Source: Nitrobacteraceae bacterium AZCC 1564 (GTDB taxonomy: Bacteria > Pseudomonadota > Alphaproteobacteria > Rhizobiales > Xanthobacteraceae). From it: 64,000 nt of DNA. Location: contig JBAGRR010000001.1 of NCBI GenBank assembly GCA_036924835.1, positions 4,789,001-4,853,000 on the forward strand, read 5' to 3'. Positions 26,861-35,306 of the stretch are shown here, in pieces (the first letter of the stretch is position 1; each line of letters opens with the position of its first letter). The translations under genes were made by a program, and so were the position numbers. The notes beneath the pieces were generated by a model. That model had not been told where the DNA came from. It did not search any database and saw only the letters and a program-made list of their open reading frames with translations.

Positions 26861-28558
26861 ATGAGTATCCGAAGTACCCTTTTGACAGGTGCAGTCGCGT
26901 TGTCCGCCGCTTTGACGTTGTCAAGTATCCCCGCGGCACCACAGCAACAGCAGCAACAACGGCCGCCGAACATCCTCGTCATCATGGGCGACGATGTCGG
27001 ATGGTTTAACATTGGCGCCTATCATCGTGGCATTATGTCGGGAAAGACGCCAAACCTCGACAAGCTCGCCTCTCAAGGAATGCTATTCACTGACTACTAC
27101 GCCGAAGCAAGCTGCACGGCGGGACGCGCGAACTTCATTACCGGCCAGTTGCCGATCCGCACGGGGCTGACGACCGTAGGTCAGGCAGGAGCCGACGTTG
27201 GAATCCCGGCTGAGGCGGCGACGCTCGCCACCGCCTTGAAGGCACAGGGCTATGCCACCGGGCAGTTCGGCAAGAACCATCTCGGCGACCTGAATAAATA
27301 TCTCCCGACCCTGCACGGATTCGACGAGTTCTTCGGATATCTGTATCACCTCGATGCGATGTCCGATCCGTACTGGTACTCATTCCCCAGCAACCAGGAT
27401 TATTACAACAAGTTCGGGCCGCGCAGCCTGATCCACAGCTATGCCACCGACACCGAGGATCAGAGCGAGATGCCTCGCTGGGGCAAAGTCGGCAAGCAGA
27501 GGATCACCGATGAAGGTCCCTTGCCGCCGTTCCCGGACATGTCGAACGTGCAGAACATGCACGACTTGCCCTTTCTGAAAGCCAAGTACGACATGACGAC
27601 CTTTGACGAGGTGTTGGTCAAGGCATCCAGCGATTTCATGGACAAGGCCAAGCGCGAGGCAAAGCCGTTCTTCGTCTGGCACAACACCACGCGCATGCAC
27701 GTCTGGACGTTCCTTTCGAAGAAGTACAGCGCAATGCAAAACGCCGACACGAACTTCGGTCTTGAAGAGGCCGGCATGGCACAGCTCGACGACAGCGTCG
27801 GCGCTCTGCTCAAGCACCTCGACGACATCGGAGAAGCCAACAACACCATTGTCATCTTCACGACTGACAACGGTGCTGAGGTGTTCACTTGGCCGGACGG
27901 TGGCATGACGCCGTTCAAGAACACCAAGGGGACTGTGGGTGAGGGCGGCTTCCGCGTGCCGTGCATCATCCGCTGGCCGGGTCAGATCAAGCCGGGCGTC
28001 GTGGAAAACGGGACCATTTCCGGCCTCGACTGGTTCCCCACGCTGATGGCCGCGGCGGGCAACCGGAACATCACCGAACAACTGCTCAAGGGCGTGAAGC
28101 TCGGCGATCGGACCTACAAGAACCATCTGGATGGTTACAACCAGATGGATCTGCTCACCGGCAAAGGCCCCTCCAAGCGCCAAGAGATATTCTACTTCGG
28201 TGGCGCGCAGTTGGGTGCTGTTCGCATCGACAACTTCAAGTTCACGTTCTATGCGCAGCCTTACGGCTGGCCTGGCGAGAAGGTCACGACGGACATGCCG
28301 GTGATGGTGAACATTCGCCAGGATCCGTTCGAGCGTACGCCGAACATTCGCGGCGAGTCACCCAACACCGGCTCCTTCGGCTACGGCAACGACTTCTTCG
28401 CCCGTGAGTTCTGGCGTTTTGTCCTGGTTCAGCAGTTTGTCGGGAAGCTGGCAGAGACCGCAATTGAGTATCCGCCCATGCAGGATCCGGCTTCTTTCAA
28501 TCTTGAAGCGGTCAAGAGGAAGATCCAGGAGACGATCAAGAACCGTGAAGGTCAGTAG
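26861..28558 (+). CDS. Arylsulfatase, exported
   Basis: The protein has 565 residues with a signal peptide (residues 1-28) and a Gln-run linker. The sulfatase signature is CTAGR at residues 85-89, whose Cys is expected to become formylglycine; metal-binding Asp44/Asp45 lie in VIMGDDVGWF. Further blocks: GYATGQFGKNHLGD, HNTTRMHVW and FTTDNGAEV. It hydrolyses sulfate esters in the periplasm; substrate unknown. No formylglycine-generating enzyme gene is in the window. GGAG lies 8 nt before the ATG, and a terminator follows at 28664. Confidence 0.92.
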   Translation: MSIRSTLLTGAVALSAALTLSSIPAAPQQQQQQRPPNILVIMGDDVGWFNIGAYHRGIMSGKTPNLDKLASQGMLFTDYYAEASCTAGRANFITGQLPIRTGLTTVGQAGADVGIPAEAATLATALKAQGYATGQFGKNHLGDLNKYLPTLHGFDEFFGYLYHLDAMSDPYWYSFPSNQDYYNKFGPRSLIHSYATDTEDQSEMPRWGKVGKQRITDEGPLPPFPDMSNVQNMHDLPFLKAKYDMTTFDEVLVKASSDFMDKAKREAKPFFVWHNTTRMHVWTFLSKKYSAMQNADTNFGLEEAGMAQLDDSVGALLKHLDDIGEANNTIVIFTTDNGAEVFTWPDGGMTPFKNTKGTVGEGGFRVPCIIRWPGQIKPGVVENGTISGLDWFPTLMAAAGNRNITEQLLKGVKLGDRTYKNHLDGYNQMDLLTGKGPSKRQEIFYFGGAQLGAVRIDNFKFTFYAQPYGWPGEKVTTDMPVMVNIRQDPFERTPNIRGESPNTGSFGYGNDFFAREFWRFVLVQQFVGKLAETAIEYPPMQDPASFNLEAVKRKIQETIKNREGQ

Positions 28559-28588
28559 GCAATCTCAGACTGACCATTTCTCGGCTTG

Positions 28589-28643
28589 CTAAAGTGTTTT
28601 CGAGCGAAGTGGCTATTCGGTTCGTATGAAGAAAACGCGTTAG
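28589..28643 (+). repeat. Interspersed repeat R1, copy 1
   Basis: CTAAAGTGTTTTCGAGCGAA then GTGGCTATTCGGTTCGTATG and AAGAAAACGCGTTAG. Inverted copy at 29121-29170, related copy at 53359-53408. Similar sequences are widespread in Bradyrhizobium-group genomes (from memory). Confidence 0.75.
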
Positions 28644-28663
28644 TGGTCGACAGAACGGCAAAG

Positions 28664-28694
28664 GGAGCGCATGTGACACGTGCGCTCCTTTTAT
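28664..28694 (+). terminator. Rho-independent terminator after the sulfatase gene
   Basis: GGAGCGCA and TGCGCTCC form a stem around TGTGACACG, followed by TTTTATT. Confidence 0.75.
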
Positions 28695-28735
28695 TCGCAA
28701 TACCTATCGCGAAAAGAAGATCTCAGGCCGATCGG

Positions 28736-28924
28736 CTAAATGTCGAGGTAATCGTCCAGGTTCCCATTGTTGGTGGCCCATATCAGGACGCGGACAACGA
28801 TAACGGCCAACGCGCAGCCGCCAGCCAACCACCAGAACCAACCCTCAACGGCCTCCAAACCCGCCCCCTCGTTGTCACGGCGTCTATGCGGCGCAACGGT
28901 ACATATTAACGGCCGATGCTGCAA
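28736..28924 (-). CDS. Possible small membrane protein
   Basis: The 62-residue frame holds one hydrophobic segment (WFWWLAGGCALAVIVVRVLI) and an acidic tail (NNGNLDDYLDI). The N-terminal 20 residues look non-coding, so a TTG start inside (LEAVEGWFWW), preceded by GGGCGGG, may be used. Weak support. Confidence 0.25.
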   Translation of the reverse strand: MQHRPLICTVAPHRRRDNEGAGLEAVEGWFWWLAGGCALAVIVVRVLIWATNNGNLDDYLDI

Positions 28925-29078
28925 CCTAGGATTGATTTTAATATGAGAGTAATCGGATCAACGAGGTGTTTTCAATTTAAATTCAATGGGTTGCGTGGAA
29001 GGTCCGGTTTGCTTGACCCCTTTCTAGGGAACCAATCCGCCCACCATGGTTTGTCGCCGACACGCCGAGAGCAAATTC

Positions 29079-29099
29079 GGTTCTGATTGAGTCAGAACC
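29079..29099. other. Hairpin upstream of the CusF-like gene
   Basis: GGTTCTGA and TCAGAACC form a perfect 8-bp stem around TTGAG. A similar sequence follows the gene (29523-29553). Confidence 0.5.
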
Positions 29100-29120
29100 G
29101 AAGCTCTCAGTTCTTGTTTG

Positions 29121-29170
29121 ATGCGTTTTCTTCATGCGAACCGGGTGCCACTTCGCTCGAAAACGCTCTG
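29121..29170 (-). repeat. Interspersed repeat R1, inverted copy 2
   Basis: ATGCGTTTTCTTCATGCGAA then CCGGGTGCCACTTCGCTCGA and AAACGCT is the reverse complement of copy 1 with a few changes. It ends 14 bp before the CusF-like start codon. Confidence 0.75.
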
Positions 29171-29183
29171 GACGGAGACTGCC

Positions 29184-29516
29184 ATGACAACCACAAAGAC
29201 CATTTTGGCCGGCACTGCGGCGCTCGCCATCATCAGCTCGGCCGCTTTGGCCCAAGAGTCCAAGCAGGGAGCGCAGCAGCCTTCCCAGACGGGGATGCTG
29301 ATCAAGATCGACCGGATCAATGGCACCGTGACGATTCAACGTGAGGACAAGCAAGGCGGCACTGTCGGCGCGAATACCGGCAGCGCGACGGAAGAGTTGA
29401 AGGCGCAACGCGGCGTATCGCTGGAGGACGTGCACGCGGGCGATAAGGTCACCTATTCGGCGACGGAAGCAGGTGGCGTGAGGACAGTCACGAAACTCGA
29501 GAAACAAAAAGAGTAA
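29184..29516 (+). CDS. CusF-like periplasmic protein
   Basis: The start at 29184 follows GGACGGAGA. The 110-residue product has a signal peptide (cleavage near AALA-QE) and a small beta-barrel: TGMLIKIDRINGTVTIQRED, then HAGDKVTYSATEAGGVRTVT. This is the CusF/CusX pattern, but the metal-binding His, Trp and two Met of CusF are absent, so copper binding is doubtful. It lies 6 kb from the copper operon and is not part of it. Confidence 0.65.
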   Translation: MTTTKTILAGTAALAIISSAALAQESKQGAQQPSQTGMLIKIDRINGTVTIQREDKQGGTVGANTGSATEELKAQRGVSLEDVHAGDKVTYSATEAGGVRTVTKLEKQKE

Positions 29517-29522
29517 GTCTTA

Positions 29523-29553
29523 GAGCTTCTGGTTGAATCAGAAACCGAAGCTC
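29523..29553 (+). other. Hairpin after the CusF-like gene
   Basis: GAGCTTC and GAAGCTC pair around a 17-nt loop containing TGGTTGAATCAGAAACC. No T run, so a terminator role is uncertain. Confidence 0.4.
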
Positions 29554-29573
29554 AGGAGCCACGTGAAAACAGT

Positions 29574-30380
29574 TTAGGCGGCGGTGATCACATGTGCTCT
29601 GATGCGGCCTTCGATTGGTCCATTGCCAAAGCGGCGCGCGAGTGCTTGCGCGGCTGCCTCCGTCGCGTCTTCAAGACGCGACGCATCACGCGCCTCGATC
29701 TCGTTCCGGAGCGGCGTTCCTTGGCAGTAGGCAATGGCCGCATCGCGCGGCGATGCGGCTTTGCTGACATGATTGATGGTCTCGATTGACATGTTGGCGA
29801 AGCCTGCAGCGGTCAGGTCTTCGCGGATCTTCCAGCCATCGTGATAGCCGTGCGGGATGCGCGCCATGAACAATGGCGGGTCCTGCGGAAAGAGCGGAGC
29901 CAGTGCTTCGGTGATGACATCGGCGAATTCGTTGTCTGAGATCCGATCCCATACGTTGAACATGAAATATCCGCGCGGCCTCGCGACACGGCGTGCCTCG
30001 CTGAAGCCTTTCACTTTGTCGGATAAGAACATGACGCCGAACTGGCACGCGACGACATCGAATGTCTGGTCCTCAAATGGCAGAGCCAGCGCGTCAGCCT
30101 GTCGCCACGTGATGCGATCCTGCTGCGATCGCGGGGCGGCATAATCGAGCATCGGCTGATTGAGATCGGTGGCAACGATCCGCGTGTGTGGGGGAAGCAT
30201 TGCGTCGATTGCGCGAGTGAGAACGCCGGTGCCTGCCGCCGTCTCCAGCACATCGTTCGGTTCGGCGCGGGCGATGCGCCCGGCGAGATCGCGCGCATAG
30301 GGCTCGAAGATGAGCGGCACCAGGAAGCGGTCATAGATTTCAGGAATCGAGCCTGCGAAGCCTGTGTCTGTGGCAGCCAT
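29574..30380 (-). CDS. Class I SAM-dependent methyltransferase
   Basis: The start at 30380 is supported by GGAGAAGGACA upstream. The 268-residue protein has motif I VLETAAGTGVLTRAI, the acidic loop IVATDLNQPMLDYA, motif LPFEDQTFDVVACQFGVMFL and the post-motif ARRVARPRGYFMFNVWD. It is of the UbiE/Methyltransf_11 type acting on small molecules. Substrate unknown; no biosynthetic partner adjacent. Confidence 0.88.
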   Translation of the reverse strand: MAATDTGFAGSIPEIYDRFLVPLIFEPYARDLAGRIARAEPNDVLETAAGTGVLTRAIDAMLPPHTRIVATDLNQPMLDYAAPRSQQDRITWRQADALALPFEDQTFDVVACQFGVMFLSDKVKGFSEARRVARPRGYFMFNVWDRISDNEFADVITEALAPLFPQDPPLFMARIPHGYHDGWKIREDLTAAGFANMSIETINHVSKAASPRDAAIAYCQGTPLRNEIEARDASRLEDATEAAAQALARRFGNGPIEGRIRAHVITAA

Positions 30381-30461
30381 TGTCCTTCTCCGCAAAGAGA
30401 AACAGCCGTCCAGCGTGAACACTGCACCTAGTTAGTCATCAATCACGCACCCGAAAAGGCG

Positions 30462-30486
30462 CTAGTGTGGTGGTTCAGAAGTTCGC
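30462..30486. repeat. Left arm of a split type 4 module
   Basis: CTAGTGTGGTGGTTCAGAAG then TTCGC. Its perfect partner lies at 31911-31935, 1.4 kb away, across the catalase gene. Confidence 0.8.
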
Positions 30487-30645
30487 CTGATTTTTCCTAA
30501 GGTTCGCAATCTCGCGCAAAGGCGATCAGGTACACGACAAGGTGAAGGCGACGGGGAGCGAATTTTGTTTAGATTAGGGGGCGCGGGCGCGACCTTTCGA
30601 CAGCCTGAAATAACTTTGCACGCGCTCCGTGATGGGAGGATGATC

Positions 30646-31641
30646 GTGCGATCGTTTCAAAGCGTTGCGATAAGCATCGCATGTTCGATGCTGATGGCAG
30701 CAGGCGCGACCAGCGCCGGCGCCGAAGACAAGCCGCTCAGCGTTCGGTTGGTCGATCAGATGAACGCGCTTTACGGGGCGCATCCGGCCGTTCGCGCCAA
30801 CCATGCCAAGGGCGCCGTGTTCGAAGGCACGTTTACACCGGCCCAAGGCGCCGATGCGCTCAGCTCGGCAGTCTTTCTCAAAGGGGCGCCCACGCCGCTG
30901 GTTATTCGTTTTTCCAATGCAGGCGGCAAACCGGTTGCGCCTGACACCGATCCGTCGACCGGCGGTGTCCGCGGCATGGCGATCAAGTTCCGTCTCCCGG
31001 ATGGGAGCGAGACCGACATGGTTTGCATATCGGCAAACGGATTTCCGGTCGCGACCGGCGAAGACTTTCTGGCCATGCTGCAGGCGGTCGGCGCAAGCGG
31101 TCCCAACGTGCCCAAACCGACGCCGCTCGAAAAATTCTTGTCGGCCCATCCGGCCGCACACACGTTTGTCACGACGCCACGGCCTGTGGCGGTCAGCTAC
31201 GGCACGGAGCCCTACTTCGGCAACAATGCGTTCAAGTTCACCAATGCGCAAGGCGTGAGCAAGTTCGGCCGCTACCGCATCGTGCCTGAGAGCGGCGCCG
31301 CCTATGTGAGCGACGAAGAGGCTTTGAAGCGTCCTCCGAATGCGCTTGCCGATAATCTGCGGGCATCGCTCGAAAAGGGGCCGGTCAAGTTTCGCCTTCT
31401 GGTCCAGTTAGCTGCCGCCGATGATCCAACCACGGATGCCACGAAGGTCTGGCCGGACGACCGGCCGATGGCGGAGCTCGGTGAAATCTCGGTCACCAAG
31501 GCGTTGGACACGCAGAAGATCGAGAACGAGTTGCTGTTCTTGCCAACCAATTTGACCAGCGGCATTGAGCCCTCGGACGATCCGATCATCAACACGCGCA
31601 CCGAGGCCTACGCGGAATCGTTCGGCCGCCGTACCAAATAG
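30646..31641 (+). CDS. Catalase-family peroxidase, SrpA-like, exported
   Basis: GTG 30646 is preferred because GGGAGGA ends 5 nt before it; ATG 30640 is too close to that site. The product of about 331 residues has a signal peptide (cleavage near SAGA-ED). Catalase features are visible: the distal His in RANHAKGAVFEGTF, FSNAGGKPVAPD, GVRGMAIKF, and a C-terminal EAYAESFGRR carrying the heme-ligand Tyr. Short exported catalase-like proteins (SrpA, KatA-minimal) are usually peroxidases. The gene sits between two arms of one palindromic module, a sign of insertion. Confidence 0.85.
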   Translation: MRSFQSVAISIACSMLMAAGATSAGAEDKPLSVRLVDQMNALYGAHPAVRANHAKGAVFEGTFTPAQGADALSSAVFLKGAPTPLVIRFSNAGGKPVAPDTDPSTGGVRGMAIKFRLPDGSETDMVCISANGFPVATGEDFLAMLQAVGASGPNVPKPTPLEKFLSAHPAAHTFVTTPRPVAVSYGTEPYFGNNAFKFTNAQGVSKFGRYRIVPESGAAYVSDEEALKRPPNALADNLRASLEKGPVKFRLLVQLAAADDPTTDATKVWPDDRPMAELGEISVTKALDTQKIENELLFLPTNLTSGIEPSDDPIINTRTEAYAESFGRRTK

Positions 31642-31910
31642 ATCGTCCATCTGACGATTGCCAGTTTCCGCGGCCATCGAGCGGATGGGCCAGCGCGGGC
31701 CTCGTTAAGCAAGGCCGTCACAGCGATCCTTCAAAAATCGGGCAGCGCCACTTGGCGGTCTAGTCGAGGAGACCGAGTTCCGCTGCGACAGGCTTGCTTG
31801 GCAAGCCATCCGCACATCGAACGATCGCGCGGCATCGCCGCTCCTGCTGACTCAATGATTAGCGACTTATTAATCTCCTGTTGCTTAGTCGGACCTGTGG
31901 GAAAGATCGA
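31642..31910. other. Intergenic region after the catalase gene
   Basis: No supported gene. It ends at the right arm of the split module. Together with the catalase gene it forms the interior of that palindrome. Confidence 0.35.
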
Positions 31911-31935
31911 GCGAACTTCTGAACCGCCACACTGG
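31911..31935. repeat. Right arm of a split type 4 module
   Basis: GCGAACTTCTGAACCGCCAC then ACTGG. It pairs over 24-25 bases with 30462-30486 (CTAG worn to CTGG on this side). Confidence 0.8.
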
Positions 31936-31937
31936 GA

Positions 31938-32588
31938 ATGATGCGGCCGTCTGAACCGCTGCCGGCCTGCGACTTTGAGAGCTTGATGTTAAATAACGCC
32001 GCTTTTTCCCTGGTCCTCTTTAGCTGGCTGAGGCATCTCGGGGAGATCCTGCTTCTGATAGGGTTGAGCGGCGAAGTCGCTCTTCTGGTTCTCAAGATGT
32101 CGAAAGGCGCTTGGGAGCGAGGACTGGCGATCACATTTGCCATTCTCGTCCTGGTCGGCGTCGCTCTGGAATTTTGGGCCGATAGCCCGAGGACGATCGG
32201 CCCCGTATCCCAACAGCGGATAGCCGATACCCTCAAGGAATTTCGTGGCACGCCGTTCGATTTCTCGGTCAACCTTGATCCCGAAGCTGTCGTCTTGATG
32301 GAAAATATCGGTAAAGCGCTTGATGCTGCTGGCTGGAAGAGACAGGCGGTCGCAGGCGGCTCCGGATATATCCAGCCAGGAAAGCCTGCGGCCGGCATCG
32401 CTGTGTTCGCGGGGCTCGAAGTGCAGATTGCCGAGTCGCGCCAGTCGGATTGGGGAGCGGCGGGTCAACCAGCGGCCGTGCTTTTGCACGCCTTGCGGAA
32501 CGAAGGATTGACCGCCTTCGCGAAACAGGTCCCGGATAACCAGGAAAGCGCCGACGCGATCCATATCAAGATCGGCGCCAAGCCATAA
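31938..32588 (+). CDS. Membrane protein of unknown function
   Basis: The 216-residue frame starts 2 bp after the module arm; ATG 31986 (MLNNAAFSLVLFSWLRHLGE) is an alternative with GAGAG upstream. Two membrane segments follow (LGEILLLIGLSGEVALLVL, GLAITFAILVLVGVALEFW). The cytoplasmic or periplasmic C-terminal domain contains VLMENIGKALDAAGWKRQAV and PAAVLLHALRNEGLTAFAKQ, a pattern seen in small rhizobial membrane proteins without known function. Confidence 0.65.
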   Translation: MMRPSEPLPACDFESLMLNNAAFSLVLFSWLRHLGEILLLIGLSGEVALLVLKMSKGAWERGLAITFAILVLVGVALEFWADSPRTIGPVSQQRIADTLKEFRGTPFDFSVNLDPEAVVLMENIGKALDAAGWKRQAVAGGSGYIQPGKPAAGIAVFAGLEVQIAESRQSDWGAAGQPAAVLLHALRNEGLTAFAKQVPDNQESADAIHIKIGAKP

Positions 32589-32760
32589 CAGACGCTGGTG
32601 AAAAAAAGCGTCACCGCGTCGGAGCGCGACGCGCGGACGACCAGTCTGCTTTGGCACCATCCTAGGCTCTACGCGACTTCCTCATCACCGCCGGCCGCGG
32701 TTCCGCCTCCGCTGGAACCTCCAAGACACGCATCTGTTGTAGCCCTCAGGGGCCACATGC

Positions 32761-33888
32761 ATGGACGTGGTCATGCGCAATGTCAGGCCTGACGTGGCCT
32801 CAGTGCGACAAGTTTCTCCAGTGAGCTCCCACAATGAGTGGGATCCGCTGGAGGAAGTGATCGTCGGAAGGCTTGAGGGAGCGACCATACCGTCCATTCA
32901 TCCGGTGGTCACCAGCAACATTCCTCCGGGCATGGGTGCGCTGGCTCATTTTCTGGTCGCGGGCCGCCGCTATCCAAAGATCGTGACCGAACCAGCGCGG
33001 CGCGAGCTTGAGGGTTTTGTTGCGCTCTTGCAGTCGCTGGGCATCGTGGTAAGGCGGCCGGAACCGATCGATCACAAGAAGCCGTTCAGCACCCCGGAAT
33101 GGTCTTCGCACGGGTTCTGCAATGCCTGCCCGCGCGACATCATGCTTGTGATCGGGGACGAGATCATCGAAACGCCGACAGTCTGGCCGTGTCGTTACTT
33201 TGAGACGCACTCTTATCGTCCGATCCTGAAGGATTATTTCCGGCGCGGCGCGTGCTGGACCGCCGCTCCGAGGCCGCAACTGACAAAAGAGACATTCAAT
33301 GAAGAGTATCGCGTCCCCGAAGAAGACGAGCCGATCTCATATATCGTGACTGAATTCGAACCGGTCTTCGACGCCGCCGATTTTGTTCGCTGCGGGCGCG
33401 ATCTGTTCGTGATCCGCAGCAACGTCACCAATGTATCCGGTATTGAATGGCTCCGCCGCCATCTTGGAGATGGTTATCGCATTCATGAGATCGAGAGCCG
33501 CTGTCGCAATCCGAGCCACATCGACACCACCATATTGCCGCTCGCACCCGGCAAGCTTCTGATCAATCCCGAATACATCAACGTCGACCGCCTCCCGGCC
33601 ATCTTGAAAAAGTGGGACATCCTTGTGGCCCCGGAGCCAGAGCCGATCCTCGATCGTCTGCTCAAAATGACCTCGCTATGCGGGAAATGGCTCAACATGA
33701 ACGTGCTTTCAGTGGACGAGAAGCGCGTCATCGTTGATCCGCATCATACGGGGACATTGCGTGCGCTGGAAAAATGGGGCTTTGAGCCGATTCCATGCAA
33801 GTTCTTGCACTACGCCGCATTTGGCGGCGCCTTCCACTGCGCCGCGCTTGACGTCCGGCGGCGCGGCACGTTGGAGGACTATTTTTGA
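32761..33888 (+). CDS. Amidinotransferase (glycine amidinotransferase-like)
   Basis: The 375-residue protein matches the arginine:X amidinotransferase family. Blocks: NEWDPLEEVIVGRLEGATIP, FCNACPRDIMLVIGDEIIE, the Asp in EFEPVFDAADFVRCGRDL, the His in NPSHIDTTILPLAPGKLLIN and the catalytic Cys near the end in GGAFHCAALD. It moves the amidino group of arginine to an amine such as glycine, giving ornithine and a guanidino compound. Acceptor unknown. It stands alone; ATG 32773 is an alternative start. Cytoplasmic. Confidence 0.88.
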   Translation: MDVVMRNVRPDVASVRQVSPVSSHNEWDPLEEVIVGRLEGATIPSIHPVVTSNIPPGMGALAHFLVAGRRYPKIVTEPARRELEGFVALLQSLGIVVRRPEPIDHKKPFSTPEWSSHGFCNACPRDIMLVIGDEIIETPTVWPCRYFETHSYRPILKDYFRRGACWTAAPRPQLTKETFNEEYRVPEEDEPISYIVTEFEPVFDAADFVRCGRDLFVIRSNVTNVSGIEWLRRHLGDGYRIHEIESRCRNPSHIDTTILPLAPGKLLINPEYINVDRLPAILKKWDILVAPEPEPILDRLLKMTSLCGKWLNMNVLSVDEKRVIVDPHHTGTLRALEKWGFEPIPCKFLHYAAFGGAFHCAALDVRRRGTLEDYF

Positions 33889-33997
33889 ACGCTGACTTTG
33901 CCACAGGTATGAGGTGATCCGCTGTCGCGTGTCTCGCTCAATGTGCGCTCGGTAATTTGGCCACGCGACTTGCCGCACTTGGCGTGTTCGGCACGGG

Positions 33998-34408
33998 CTA
34001 CCGGGGATGATCGCGCGGTTCGGACAACGCCTCGATAATTCTGCATTCACAAACGCGGCCATGATCGCATTCCACGATCATTCGACGAAGCTCCTCGCGC
34101 AGCGTCGAAAGCTGCGCGATGCGTCGATCGACATCGAGCAAGTGCCGCCGTGCGATCACGTCCACTTCCTCACATGAGCGCTCGGGCTGGCTGGAGAACG
34201 TCAGCAATTCACGAATATCGTTGATCTCAAATCCGAGATCGCGGGCGTGCCGAACGAAGTTCAGCCGTGAGACATCTTCTGGCCCGTAACGCCGCTGCCT
34301 GCCTTCCGTTCGAGGAGGCGCCGCCAGCAACCCTACACTCTCATAATAGCGGATCGTCGGGACCTTGATGCCGGTTAGCCGGGAGACTTCACCTATTGCG
34401 TAATCCAT
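33998..34408 (-). CDS. MerR family metal-responsive regulator (CadR/ZntR-like)
   Basis: The 136-residue protein has the MerR helix-turn-helix (AIGEVSRLTGIKVPTIRYYE, then SVGLLAAPPRTEGRQRRYG), a dimerisation helix (residues 80-115) and the metal-site cysteines: one in ERSCEEVDV and a C-terminal loop VECDHGRVCECRIIEAL. This pattern suits divalent metals (Cd, Zn, Pb, Co). It faces the CDF exporter gene, with a MerR-type operator in the 66-bp gap. Confidence 0.92.
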   Translation of the reverse strand: MDYAIGEVSRLTGIKVPTIRYYESVGLLAAPPRTEGRQRRYGPEDVSRLNFVRHARDLGFEINDIRELLTFSSQPERSCEEVDVIARRHLLDVDRRIAQLSTLREELRRMIVECDHGRVCECRIIEALSEPRDHPR

Positions 34409-34415
34409 TTTTCCC

Positions 34416-34446
34416 TTGAACCTCTAGTCGCTAGAGGTTGTACGCT
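34416..34446 (+). promoter_or_regulatory. MerR-type promoter/operator of the CDF gene
   Basis: -35 TTGAAC (34416-34421), 19-bp spacer, -10-like TACGCT (34441-34446). The spacer holds the dyad AACCTCTAG-TCG-CTAGAGGTT (34419-34439). The overlong spacer with a centred dyad is the mark of MerR activation by DNA untwisting. Confidence 0.85.
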
Positions 34447-34474
34447 CTTTTCGGAATATCGAAAAGGAGTCGCC

Positions 34475-35230
34475 ATGGCAGACCAATGTTGTAGCTCGCA
34501 GGACAAATGCGGCGCGCCGAGCGCGATTCAGGTTCCGATCGAGCAACGCAAGATCCTGCTGGGAGCTTCTTGTGGTACATCCGGCGATGCCTGCTGTTCG
34601 GGCGGCGTGCCGGTCTTTGATGGAGTCGACCCTAGCTACAAGCGCGTCCTTTGGGCTGTGATCGCAATCAATGGCTTCATGTTTCTCGTCGAGACCGTCG
34701 CCGGCCACGTTGCGGGTTCGCAAGCGCTTAAGGCCGACGCTTTGGACTTTCTGGCGGACACGGTCACCTACGGCCTGAGTCTGTCGGTGATTGGGGCCAG
34801 TATCAAGGCGAGGTCTACCGCTGCGCTTTTCAAAGGTCTCTCCCTGAGTGTGATGGCCGCGTGGGTGTTCGGGTCCACTGTCTACCGCGCCTTTGTCCTT
34901 GGTCTGCCGAGCGCGGAAGTCATGGGCGGTATTGGCGCGATGGCGCTGGCCGCCAACGTGTCGTCGGTGCTGCTGCTGATGCGCTACAAGGATGGTGACG
35001 CGAACGTTCGCTCAGTCTGGCTTTGCTCACGCAACGACGCGATCGGGAACATCATTGTTATGCTCGCGGCCTTAGGCGTTTGGGGGTCATCGTCCGCATG
35101 GCCGGACATTGCCGTAGCGGCTCTGATGGCGGGAATATTCCTCACATCATCTGTGCAAATTTTCCGGCAAGCCTGGAGCGAATACCGTGCCGACGTTCTC
35201 CACCTTAAACCAGCCGAAGAACATAGATAA
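34475..35230 (+). CDS. Cation diffusion facilitator, Cys-rich N-terminus
   Basis: The 251-residue inner-membrane protein has about six hydrophobic segments and the CDF site SQALKADALDFLADTVTYG in TM2, with the second site in SRNDAIGNIIVMLAALGV. The first 45 residues carry cysteine pairs (ADQCCSSQDKCG, ASCGTSGDACCSGG), probably a metal-loading tail. It has no long C-terminal cytoplasmic domain. It exports divalent metals, controlled by the divergent MerR gene. AAAAGGAG precedes the ATG. Confidence 0.9.
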   Translation: MADQCCSSQDKCGAPSAIQVPIEQRKILLGASCGTSGDACCSGGVPVFDGVDPSYKRVLWAVIAINGFMFLVETVAGHVAGSQALKADALDFLADTVTYGLSLSVIGASIKARSTAALFKGLSLSVMAAWVFGSTVYRAFVLGLPSAEVMGGIGAMALAANVSSVLLLMRYKDGDANVRSVWLCSRNDAIGNIIVMLAALGVWGSSSAWPDIAVAALMAGIFLTSSVQIFRQAWSEYRADVLHLKPAEEHR

Positions 35231-35306
35231 GGTGCATCTACTCGCGGGGTGAAGGCGCCCTCTGGCTTTATTGTGAGCTGTGTCTCTGGCGAGTTGTCGC
35301 GCTTTT

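Noticed and set aside
27380-28183. 267-residue minus-strand frame
   Set aside because: It lies antisense within the arylsulfatase gene and has no recognisable domain or ribosome binding site.
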